A DNA stretch of 64,000 nucleotides, taken from the NCBI RefSeq assembly GCF_002836775.1, contig NZ_PJAQ01000065.1:124001-188000 (forward strand), written 5' to 3'. The translations under genes and the position numbers were made by a program. How positions within the stretch are numbered: position 1 is the stretch's first letter; each line of letters begins with the position of its first letter. The stretch comes from Colwellia sp. 12G3. Its GTDB lineage: Bacteria > Pseudomonadota > Gammaproteobacteria > Enterobacterales > Alteromonadaceae. The notes below the pieces were generated by a model. It was not told the origin of the DNA and did no database searches. It was given only the letters and a program-made list of their open reading frames with translations. Positions 1 to 7,354 of this stretch are shown one piece after another.

Positions 1-836
1 ACAATAAAGTTGATGCCATGTATCAGCATTATAAAAATGAAGGCGTTGCAGTAAAACTATTAGATAGAGCAGAAACTATTAGGCTTGAGCCAAGCTTAAA
101 CGACAATATTAATTATTCATTATTTTTTACCGATGTAGCTCATACTATTGACCCATTAGCGTTGAGTGTTGCCCTAAGCGAATTTGCCAAAAGTAAAGGC
201 ATGACTTTCCAGCAAAGTGCCGTTACTGAAATAACTCAAGCAGAGACTGGAGTTACCGTGCGGACAGAACTGGGTAGTTTAACCGTTGATCATTGTGTAG
301 TTGCTTGTGGTGCTTGGTCTAAGAAGCTATTAAAAGCATTAAACTATCATTTACCTATTGAGGCTGAACGCGGTTACAGCTTGAGTTTACCTATTTCAGA
401 CCAAGCAAAGCCAATGTTAAATCGCCCAGTAGCTTCCGCTGAGCGTCGCTTTATCATAACTCCAATGGATAAGTCTTTAAGACTAGCGGGAACCGTAGAG
501 TATGCAGGACTTAATGCGCCTGCAAACTATAAGCGCGCCGAGATGTTAAAAGATAATGCCGCCTTTATCTTAAAGACGCTTCCTGAACAGGAAACAGAAC
601 AAGAATCAGAGAAAAAATCTGAGCAAGAAGCTTGGATGGGTTGTCGCCCGTCATTACCTGACTCTTTACCTGTTATTTGCCAAGCGCCAAATCATGATAA
701 AATATTTTTTGCTCTTGGCCATCAGCACTTAGGCCTAACCCAAGGCGCTATTACCGGCAAACTAATTGGTCAATTAGTCACGAAGAAAAAGACGGAAATT
801 GACGTTAGTCCTTTTTGTATTAGTCGCTTTAACTAG
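1..836 (+). CDS. FAD-dependent D-amino-acid dehydrogenase-like oxidoreductase (3' part)
   Basis: The reading frame is open from the left edge, so the 5' part with the N-terminal FAD-binding motif lies outside the window; the ATG at 18 is internal. The visible 270 residues match the C-terminal half of DadA/DAO-type flavoenzymes: a middle substrate domain and a C-terminal run with MGCRPSLPDSLPVI and LGHQHLGLTQGAITG, which in this family closes the FAD site. Such enzymes oxidise D-amino acids, cis-4-hydroxy-D-proline among them, at the membrane. The next gene is a DHDPS-family lyase, so hydroxyproline catabolism is the likely role (inference from context). A Glu/Gln/Lys-rich insert at about residues 190-203 of the visible part is unusual. 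Part of this gene is duplicated at 2191-2312. Confidence 0.85.
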   Translation, partial: NKVDAMYQHYKNEGVAVKLLDRAETIRLEPSLNDNINYSLFFTDVAHTIDPLALSVALSEFAKSKGMTFQQSAVTEITQAETGVTVRTELGSLTVDHCVVACGAWSKKLLKALNYHLPIEAERGYSLSLPISDQAKPMLNRPVASAERRFIITPMDKSLRLAGTVEYAGLNAPANYKRAEMLKDNAAFILKTLPEQETEQESEKKSEQEAWMGCRPSLPDSLPVICQAPNHDKIFFALGHQHLGLTQGAITGKLIGQLVTKKKTEIDVSPFCISRFN

Positions 837-1045
837 CATTAACTCAGGCAACTGCGACAGTAAAAATTGAACAGTTCATTTTTGAAAATTCGGAGCAAAC
901 TAAATCACTTGTAGAAAATCCCACAGAACGCTTACTGAATAGGGAAAATTCAACAGTAGGCTTGGATGAAAGTATGGTGATTTAATATATCCAAAATCAA
1001 GAGAAGAATGATGAGTTCAGGGAGCAACTGAAGTTTGGCATGTAA
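833..1045 (+). pseudogene. Unassigned broken reading frame
   Basis: A frame stays open from 833 to a TAA at 983-985 and continues in the same frame to a second TAA at 1043-1045. It has no convincing start codon. The translation is charged and helix-like, with stretches such as KIEQFIFENSEQTKSLVENP and, after the stop, NDEFREQLKFGM. I do not recognise the family. It looks like the tail of a decayed gene between the FAD enzyme and the lyase. Chance openness in AT-rich DNA is possible. Confidence 0.25.
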
Positions 1046-1115
1046 TACGCTTTGAGCGTTAACTTAAGCCCTTTGAGGGCGTAACCCAATAAGCCTCGGG
1101 CTTTGCCGAAAGTAG

Positions 1116-1160
1116 TTTAACTGACACGACTTATTTGGTATAATGTATACAATATGATTT
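1116..1160 (+). promoter_or_regulatory. Candidate promoter with GntR-like palindrome
   Basis: A perfect -10 hexamer TATAAT sits about 30 bases before the lyase ATG, with a weak TTTAAC 17 bases upstream. The -10 runs into TGTATACA, a palindrome of the kind bound by FCD-subfamily GntR regulators, which often control hydroxyproline genes. Operator function is inference. Confidence 0.4.
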
Positions 1161-1175
1161 TAAGCAAGAGGAAAT

Positions 1176-2147
1176 ATGATGGAAACAAATAGTACAGATT
1201 GGCGATATACAGTTATGCCGGCCGTGTTTACATGGCTAAAAGAGTCAGAATCCGGTGTCCTTGAAATTGACTTTGATGTAACACAAAAACAGGCCGCAAG
1301 TGTTTTAAAAGCTCAGGGAAAGGGCGGAAGCAGAATGGGTGGACTTGTCGCTTCTGGTACTCTGGGTGAGAATAGCTACCTGAGCACACAGCAGCGTCTT
1401 TCTTTACTTAAATCCCTTTCTGAGGTTGCTAGAGAATACAATGTCCCGTTAATCAGTGGCGCTGCAGCTGAAACTAAAGAAGAGCTTGCTAAAATCATTG
1501 AAGGACTCGCAACGGTTGGCGTGGATACAGTCATGGTGATGCCACCAAAAACTAAGTCGACTCCTTCTGATGAAGAAATGTATGCGTACTATGAGCTTGC
1601 TGCAATAGCTGCAAAAGAGGCAGGCGTAACAATTATGCCTTATAACAACCCTGATGCAGCCGGATATCATGCAATTTCAACAGATATTCTTAGAAGACTT
1701 GCTGCTCTACCTGAAGTAACGGCTCTTAAAATATCGACTACAGATGTGTCAACTATTGAAACGCTGATGTTAGAGAACAAAGATTTAAAGATTTTGGCAG
1801 GTGTTGACACGGTAACTGTACACGCAGGACTTGCTGGAGCATGCGGTGGGATTACAGGTGTAGGTACTATCTTCCCAAAAGCTAGTGTTACTATGCAGGA
1901 GCATGTTTTAAAAGGCGAATGGGCTGAGGCAAATAAAATTTCTCAGGCTATGAATTCTATATCATATCTAGATGCTCAACCGTTGCTTATGGAATACCTT
2001 AAGTTTGCTATGGGAATTCATCATAATGATGCTGATGGAGGGCTTCGTACCCTTGGTAAGAAATTAACTCAACAGCAAATTGATGATGTCCGCGCACGAT
2101 ATATTCTAGCAAAAGAAAGACTTGAACTTCTGGATTTAATAGACTGA
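1176..2147 (+). CDS. DHDPS/N-acetylneuraminate-lyase family class I lyase
   Basis: A 323-residue TIM-barrel lyase or deaminase of the DapA/NanA superfamily. Visible hallmarks are the substrate-carboxylate loop GTLGE (about residue 61), the catalytic Tyr in MPYNNP (about residue 155) and the Schiff-base Lys in TALKIST (about residue 187). The family includes dihydrodipicolinate synthase, sialic acid lyase and 1-pyrroline-4-hydroxy-2-carboxylate deaminase. The last acts right after hydroxyproline dehydrogenase, and the upstream DadA-like gene favours that role (inference). A Shine-Dalgarno AAGAGGAAAT precedes the ATG. Codon use leans to AGA and GGA more than in neighbouring genes. Together with the flanking broken frame and duplicated FAD-enzyme fragment, this suggests insertion by recombination. 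The exact substrate cannot be read from sequence. Confidence 0.85.
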   Translation: MMETNSTDWRYTVMPAVFTWLKESESGVLEIDFDVTQKQAASVLKAQGKGGSRMGGLVASGTLGENSYLSTQQRLSLLKSLSEVAREYNVPLISGAAAETKEELAKIIEGLATVGVDTVMVMPPKTKSTPSDEEMYAYYELAAIAAKEAGVTIMPYNNPDAAGYHAISTDILRRLAALPEVTALKISTTDVSTIETLMLENKDLKILAGVDTVTVHAGLAGACGGITGVGTIFPKASVTMQEHVLKGEWAEANKISQAMNSISYLDAQPLLMEYLKFAMGIHHNDADGGLRTLGKKLTQQQIDDVRARYILAKERLELLDLID

Positions 2148-2166
2148 TCCTTTCAAATATTCAAAA

Positions 2167-2197
2167 AGATAAAGCTCCGTTTTTACTGGGCTTTATC
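2167..2197 (+). terminator. Hairpin after the lyase gene
   Basis: A 10-bp stem (GATAAAGCTC paired with GGGCTTTATC, one G-T pair) with a 10-base loop lies 20 bases after the stop. No T-run follows because the downstream arm runs straight into the duplicated FAD-enzyme fragment. The terminator may have been cut by the rearrangement. Confidence 0.45.
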
Positions 2198-2320
2198 ATT
2201 ACCCCTATGGACAAGTCTTTAAGATTAGCGGGCACTGTTGAATATGCCGGACTAAACGCACCAGCAAATTATAAACGTGCTGAAATGTTAAAAGATAATG
2301 TCGCTCTAATTAGGCTATAA
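2191..2320 (+). pseudogene. Fragment of a second FAD-dependent dehydrogenase copy
   Basis: Bases 2191-2312 align without gaps to 449-570 in the FAD enzyme at the left edge. About 20 positions differ, almost all at third codon positions. The encoded stretch (FIITPMDKSLRLAGTVEYAG and on through NYKRAEMLKDN) is the same in both copies until the last few codons. The frame then ends at a TAA (2318-2320). This is a remnant of a diverged functional copy that was under protein-level selection, not a recent tandem duplication. Confidence 0.8.
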
Positions 2321-2421
2321 CAAAGCGGTTAATGAAGTTAAGTTTCATCGACTCAAACAAGCAAGGCTGTGTGATAATAAATCACACGGCCTTTTTTTTA
2401 TCCATACTTACTCGTTTGAGA

Positions 2422-2691
2422 TTATACCAAGTTGATTAAGTTCTTTCCCACTCAGCGAGAATTAAAAGGCTTAGAGGCAAGGCATTGATTGAAGAGAATG
2501 GTTATTCCCTTATCAAAATCAATAACGCGGCATATAAACCTTTTAAACTCGCCCTCTGGGAGCTTTCTCGATGTTCCCTAACATCGTTAAGTTTATTTGA
2601 TTTAGAATGACTAAACCGAAACAAATTTGCCTTGTTATTGAACATCGAGCAGAGCTCTGAGTTGGGAAGAAATTTAATCAAATTGGTATTA
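2422..2691. mobile_element. MITE-like element with about 33-bp terminal inverted repeats
   Basis: The left end TACCAAGTTGATTAAGTTCT and the complement of the right end TACCAATTTGATTAAATTTC are imperfect inverted repeats that continue through CTTTCCCACTCAG and TCTTCCCAACTCAG. The body between them is 2425-2688 (264 bp). A 3-bp direct repeat TTA flanks it at 2422-2424 and 2689-2691, which fits a target duplication. There is no transposase gene. The right-hand TTA is the complement of the TAA stop codon of the hemerythrin/PAS gene. A short minus-strand frame inside (2502-2723) is not believable as a gene. Confidence 0.75.
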
Positions 2692-3669
2692 GCCCCAATC
2701 AAGCAAACGCTGCTGCCCTTCAATTTTTAAAATCTCAGTGATATCTTGCGACATCTCAATAACCCCTTTGTAGTTATCTTCTTTATCCCTGAGAGCAAAA
2801 TAACGAATATGAATTTTTTTATCTTTAAAGTTAATCCAAAACTCAGCGGTATCTTGAGTGCCCTTCTTAAAGGCTTCAAGAATTTGTAAAACAGGGTCTA
2901 CCGATTTAGGCGGATGACAGAATTTAACTTCTCGACCAATAATACCAGCCGAGCGAGGGAAAACGCGATTTTCACCACGGTTATAAAACACAACGATGTC
3001 ATTTTCATCAACATAGGTTAAATCAACCGGCATAAACTGCAGCATTAAATTAAGCTGCTCAGCAGACATGTAGCCTTCATTCATACGTATTCGGTCATCG
3101 GTTGAAAAAGGTAAACGCCGTTTACGTCTATCTTCACCTGGATGTACATATTCTTCTTCCGCAGTTTCTTTTGGGTACGCGACTGGCTCTTGAGATAACA
3201 TCCAACCAATTTCTACATCACCTTCACGCATCTCTTTCCAATCATCTTCACTAAGTAACTCGAGCGCATTAGGAAACAATCTATGCTCCTCAACTTCCAT
3301 CAGATGAAACAACTCACCAGCAATACGTTTCACAATACGTGAGACTTTATTTAATGTTTTAGCTTCAATACAAGCACGTACCTCACGGAATAAATCACGA
3401 ATTTCATCATGAAAGGCCCACATTCCTTGACTAGGCCCAGTCCAACCATGTTTTTCAAGATAAGGGAAAAGTTGGTTTTCTTTGCGAGAGAAACGCTTTT
3501 CAACTTCAGCGAGTTGATTAAACAAATTAAAAAATAGTTCAAAATCTTGCTCTGCATCAGATCCTGTAAGTTGTGACAATAATGACTGGATTAAGTGATT
3601 TTCTTCAAAATAAACTGTTACCGGATGCCCTTCAGGTAGTTCGGTAACATATTGCGGCCAAGAATTCAT
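2689..3669 (-). CDS. Hemerythrin-like / PAS sensor protein (DUF438 type)
   Basis: 326 residues. The N-terminal part (about 15-135) is a hemerythrin-like four-helix bundle with His and Glu at the expected places: ENH at 23-25, KENQLFP at 63-69, FHDEI at 86-90 and EVEEHRLFP at 125-133. This suggests a di-iron centre that binds oxygen or NO. The C-terminal part (about 205-315) is a PAS domain ending in the typical MSQDITEI. The layout matches DUF438-family proteins. There is no output domain, so it probably acts through a partner or as a redox sensor (inference). No signal peptide is seen. The last codons run into the repeat element, which supplies the stop, so the C-terminus may be altered. Gas or redox sensing is plausible but not proven. 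Confidence 0.8.
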   Translation of the reverse strand: MNSWPQYVTELPEGHPVTVYFEENHLIQSLLSQLTGSDAEQDFELFFNLFNQLAEVEKRFSRKENQLFPYLEKHGWTGPSQGMWAFHDEIRDLFREVRACIEAKTLNKVSRIVKRIAGELFHLMEVEEHRLFPNALELLSEDDWKEMREGDVEIGWMLSQEPVAYPKETAEEEYVHPGEDRRKRRLPFSTDDRIRMNEGYMSAEQLNLMLQFMPVDLTYVDENDIVVFYNRGENRVFPRSAGIIGREVKFCHPPKSVDPVLQILEAFKKGTQDTAEFWINFKDKKIHIRYFALRDKEDNYKGVIEMSQDITEILKIEGQQRLLDWG

Positions 3670-4329
3670 GAGTGACTCTACTAAAAAATAAAGCGTTATT
3701 TTGGCAAACTCTCATGAAAGGAATTTAGGTATAGATCATTAATTTGGCTTTTAATGATATTTAATTGAGCAAATTGATTAAATTGTATTTTAGCGCCCGT
3801 TCACACAATTCTAATTTTCAATCAAACTGATCACTATTAAAACAATTGTAATCATCAAGTCACACTATCTCGATAGAGCTGGTGGAAACAGTTATTACAG
3901 CAAGTATTATTTTATTAGCGTGGCAGATAACTTAAAGCACCACCAACAACCAAGCTTAAGTTTGCGTTATCCGGTATTAGTATCTCCAAGCTTTGCTCTA
4001 CTGCTGGTTTGTTTTTACTGCAGTACACAGCGATATTATTTTACTTGAAGCGGAAAAGTTAATGACCCTAGCCAGCTTTAATATTTAAGTTAGATAAAAA
4101 TGGAGAATGACAATTTTGTTGTGTTTTATAGTTTTTTCAGTCTGAATAAACCTATAGTTAGGATGTTCAGATCATGTGCCTATTTCATATCAACAGCTTA
4201 GTATGGTTATTTTTTGACTGGTCATTAAGTACAATCAATTTTATAGTTCCACACCATTTTTTATCAATAAAGCCATATAGAACCTATACTGGAGTAAACC
4301 AACTAATTCAATAAATATGAGCCACTTAT
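3670..4329. other. 660-bp intergenic region, no gene seen
   Basis: Both strands are interrupted by stops and I find no RNA gene, terminator-like hairpin or clear repeat. It separates the divergent hemerythrin/PAS gene from the STAS-like gene and must hold both promoters. Confidence 0.6.
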
Positions 4330-4764
4330 ATGAACGATCTTTTAGAGCCTCATGGAAGCTTTAATCTTAGCGTCAGTAATAATATTTTAATCGCTAGGTT
4401 ATCCGACTCATGGAATAAAGAATGCGCTGAAGACTTTTCCATTAACTTTAAAATTAAAGCAAGCCCATTACTAGGCAAGCCTTGGGGACATTTGGTTTTT
4501 TTAGATAACTGGAACCTAGGTGTACCTGAAATGCTACCTATAATTACAGAGTTGGTTACATGGTGTATAGAGAACGGTTTGGAAAAATCCGCCCAAGTTT
4601 ATAATGACTCTATGATAAAAAAATATACTATTGATCAAATGGTAGTTAAACAAAAAGGGGGATTTGAAAGACGAATTTTTGCTGAACCAGACAAGGCAAT
4701 TACTTGGTTAAGCCAATACGGTTTTATAGTTGATGAAAATATCTGTCCTCAAGATGCTGTTTGA
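4330..4764 (+). CDS. Hypothetical protein, STAS/SpoIIAA-like
   Basis: 144 residues, no signal peptide or membrane segment. The pattern SNNILIARLSDSWNKECAED, then WGHLVFLDNWNLG, then a helix with ITELVTWCIENGLEK and a final KAITWLSQYGF resembles the SpoIIAA/STAS-like fold of small signalling modulators; this is a fold-level guess from the alternating strands and helices. It lies just before the diguanylate cyclase on the same strand. An 85-bp gap separates them, so co-transcription and a regulatory link are possible but unproven. Confidence 0.6.
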   Translation: MNDLLEPHGSFNLSVSNNILIARLSDSWNKECAEDFSINFKIKASPLLGKPWGHLVFLDNWNLGVPEMLPIITELVTWCIENGLEKSAQVYNDSMIKKYTIDQMVVKQKGGFERRIFAEPDKAITWLSQYGFIVDENICPQDAV

Positions 4765-4923
4765 ATATCCCATACAAAAATTATTTGGCTGATTTAAATT
4801 CTCCCAATATGAGAATTAACGAATATTCTCCCTTATATTTCCCTATAGACAGAGGCGTTTAGTATCAATAACTCATATGAATTTTTAAGTAGAATACTTG
4901 ATTCAATCACTGACCATATTGTT

Positions 4924-5775
4924 GTGATTGATGAAACAGGTAAGATTCAATATGTAAATAAAAGTTGGTCAACATTTGGAAGTAATAATGCGTGCATAAT
5001 TGGGCCTAACTGGAGTGAAGTCAACTACATTGTAGAGTGTGATAAGGGCTCGGCAATGGGGGATGAATTTAGCACTAAAGCGGGGGCTGGAATTAGGCGT
5101 GTTATTGAAAACCGGGATACTACTTTTTATCTTGAGTACCCTTGTCATAGTCCCGATGATAAACGTTGGTTTATGATGAGCGTAACCCACTTCCAAATTT
5201 CAGAAAGACACTTTTTCGTTATTTCGCACAAGAATATTACAGAACGAAAATTAGCCGAAGAAGAAGTAAGTCATTTAGCAAGAATAGATGGCCTTACAAA
5301 CATTCCAAATAGACGAACGTTTGACAACTTTATTCATGAAGAATGGAATAGATGCACTAGACTGCAAAAACCAATTTGTTTAGCTATAGTCGATTTAGAT
5401 TACTTCAAATTATTAAATGATGACTATGGACACCAAACTGGTGATGAGTGCTTAATCAAAATGGGAGAATTACTCAAAGAATTCGTAAATAGACCTAGCG
5501 ATATTTGTGCAAGGTATGGTGGTGAAGAGTTTGCTCTGGTATGGGCCGATACATCACTTAAGCAGGCTAAATTAATATGTGAAAGGTTACTAACAAAAAT
5601 AGTTGAACTTAATATCCCAAACAAAAATTCAGCTACACGTAATTACTTAACAGCTAGTATTGGTTTGGCTGAAATGATACCTGCTCGTAAAGATAAAGAG
5701 CACGAATTAATAGGTAAAGCAGATAGAATGCTTTATAAAGCAAAAGGTAGTGGGAGAAATAAGGTTTCGAGCTAA
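4924..5775 (+). CDS. PAS-GGDEF diguanylate cyclase (start uncertain)
   Basis: Makes cyclic di-GMP from two GTP. The C-terminal half carries the GGDEF domain: DGLTNIPNRR at its start, the metal-binding D in VDLDYFK, and the active-site motif RYGGEEF. RPSD lies exactly five residues before GGEEF, which is the RxxD inhibitory I-site, so product inhibition is expected. A PAS domain precedes it. The GTG at 4924 would cut off the first PAS helix. The frame is open back to 4849 and encodes SYEFLSRILDSITDHIV, a normal PAS beginning, but has no ATG, GTG or TTG there. An AGAGG at 4851-4855 could serve a rare ATC start at 4864. Either a non-standard start or N-terminal damage is implied. Confidence 0.85.
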   Translation: MIDETGKIQYVNKSWSTFGSNNACIIGPNWSEVNYIVECDKGSAMGDEFSTKAGAGIRRVIENRDTTFYLEYPCHSPDDKRWFMMSVTHFQISERHFFVISHKNITERKLAEEEVSHLARIDGLTNIPNRRTFDNFIHEEWNRCTRLQKPICLAIVDLDYFKLLNDDYGHQTGDECLIKMGELLKEFVNRPSDICARYGGEEFALVWADTSLKQAKLICERLLTKIVELNIPNKNSATRNYLTASIGLAEMIPARKDKEHELIGKADRMLYKAKGSGRNKVSS

Positions 5776-6047
5776 ACTTATCCCCTAAGAATAGACTTAG
5801 CTGTAGGGCTTATTTATGAGTGTATATCAAATGTTATCTCTATAAAGCTTAAATAACCTGATCAGTGCAAGAAAATTAGATATAGTTCTTGGTACCCCCT
5901 CGAAAATCAAACTATGATAGTAAAATCACCATTATTGTAGGAATAATAGTGGCTAAGCAGACTATTTTTTCTGATAAATCAACACCTAACGTAGGTCTTC
6001 TTTGTGCTAAAACCCCTTACTTTGCTAACCTATTAGCCCCGCAGTAA

Positions 6048-6371
6048 CTAACCTAAAAACAAATAACCAACAAAACCAAGCCAACTCAAACCTAATAAAA
6101 ACCAAGGTAGTTTATTGCTACCTTTAACGTCTTCTGACTCATCCAAACCAGCCAGAGCTTCAGCGGTTCTCTGCTTTTGTTTTACTTGTTGCTTACGGTC
6201 CTTATCTCGTTCACGCGATTTTTTACTTTGCTGTTTTTTATACTCAGCGATGCCTTTTTCAATGCCTTGGGCAATTAATTTGGTTTGATCTTTAGTTTGC
6301 CCTTTCTTTTGAATACCTTTGGCAACTTTTGTCGCTTGCTCTTGCGTTTCTAATGATACTTTATTATTCAT
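6048..6371 (-). CDS. DUF2956 family protein
   Basis: 107 residues. The N-terminal two thirds are highly charged and helical, beginning ETQEQATKVAKGIQKKGQTK and followed by a Lys/Arg/Gln-rich coiled-coil-like stretch. A single C-terminal membrane segment (about 88-106, LPWFLLGLSWLGFVGYLFLG) makes it a probable tail-anchored inner-membrane protein. This layout and the QTKxQTKLIAQGIxKGI pattern match DUF2956, a family found in gammaproteobacteria with no established function. The PAP2 phosphatase gene is 33 bases upstream on the same strand, so the two are probably co-transcribed. Confidence 0.85.
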   Translation of the reverse strand: MNNKVSLETQEQATKVAKGIQKKGQTKDQTKLIAQGIEKGIAEYKKQQSKKSRERDKDRKQQVKQKQRTAEALAGLDESEDVKGSNKLPWFLLGLSWLGFVGYLFLG

Positions 6372-6404
6372 AGATAGGATCTCTTTGTTACTTTGTTTGG
6401 CCAG

Positions 6405-6929
6405 TTAAAAAGTGCCGCTAAAACTAACACCATAATGACCACTATTAGCCGTTGGTGAAATGGTAATGCCTGAGTAAGGCTCCGTGAAATATAAGCCTGA
6501 AATAATACCTATGGCTGCCCCCGCTAAAACATCTTCTACATAATGCTTATCACTTTGAACTCGACTATAGCCAACAAAAGTGGCTCCAATATAGGCAGGA
6601 ATGCCCCACTGCCAGCCGTAACGTTGCTGAATAAATGTTGCTGAGGCAAAACTATCGGCGGTATGACCTGAAGGAAATGAGTCATCACCTGAGCCGTCTG
6701 GTCTGTCTTTATCTACGGAAAATTTTAAACCTTCAACCGCGACACGAGAGACTACTCCTGACTTAATTAACTGCCAGCTACCTTGATAGTTATCTTCTAT
6801 TATTATACTTGCACCTAATGCCGCTGCAGGTAACAGCAAGTGCATAATATCACCTGACTTTTCTAGGTTAGATTTTGCTGATACCGAGCCAACTGCCAGC
6901 ATTAAAAATACCCATAAAAATGTCTTCAC
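6405..6929 (-). CDS. PAP2 (phosphatidic acid phosphatase type 2) family protein
   Basis: 174 residues. A signal peptide or first membrane segment (MKTFLWVFLMLAVGSVSA) is followed by the three phosphatase motifs in order: KFSVDKDRP (KX6RP, about 70-78), PSGHT (about 86-90) and SRVQSDKHYVED (SRX5HX3D, about 122-133). All catalytic residues are present, so it should hydrolyse lipid phosphates or pyrophosphates in the periplasm, for example undecaprenyl pyrophosphate or phosphatidic acid; the substrate is not evident. It is shorter than typical multi-spanning BacA-independent undecaprenyl phosphatases. It seems to head a two-gene unit with the DUF2956 gene. Confidence 0.85.
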   Translation of the reverse strand: MKTFLWVFLMLAVGSVSAKSNLEKSGDIMHLLLPAAALGASIIIEDNYQGSWQLIKSGVVSRVAVEGLKFSVDKDRPDGSGDDSFPSGHTADSFASATFIQQRYGWQWGIPAYIGATFVGYSRVQSDKHYVEDVLAGAAIGIISGLYFTEPYSGITISPTANSGHYGVSFSGTF

Positions 6930-7354
6930 CTAACTTACTCATAAAATAACAAATATTGACCGTCTTTATACCTAGCAAAATCAATAATTGCAAAGTTGAT
7001 TTTCTTACACTCCGCTTCACTAACTAATGACTGATGAACGACAACGCACTGTTTTAGTTGCAGCACCAGATGACATTGTAAAGTTGTACTGACAATAACT
7101 TCATCGAGTAAAGTCTACCGTTAAACGTATCCTAGTTGACAATTTTTTAACATGAGAGAGAATGACTGAGTCCAAAGTGGTTCTGTTAGCCATATATATT
7201 GGCTAACATGAATAAAAACAAGTGATAAAGCGAGCTGAATCTAAGTTGATAAAACAACAATAAAACCACTTGGTTTAATGCCGCTACGCACCTGTATTAT
7301 TAATTAATTTAAACCGCTAGTTATATCTAATTCAATTAAAAAGAGATCTCTTTC
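6930..7354. other. 425-bp intergenic region with one inverted repeat
   Basis: No gene is seen. It separates the divergent PAP2 and pepO genes. The only notable structure is a perfect 8-bp inverted repeat (GTTAGCCA, 7-base loop, TGGCTAAC) at 7185-7207. It has no T-run and could be an operator for pepO. Confidence 0.5.

Noticed and set aside
1040-1110. Three small hairpins (CGCT-AGCG, CCCT-AGGG, TCGG-CCGA) read as a possible attC-like site
   Set aside because: The arms are only four bases and no conserved integron core sites are present.
2502-2723. Minus-strand frame of 73 codons
   Set aside because: It lies almost wholly inside the repeat element and overlaps the end of the hemerythrin/PAS gene in another frame, with no family match or ribosome site.
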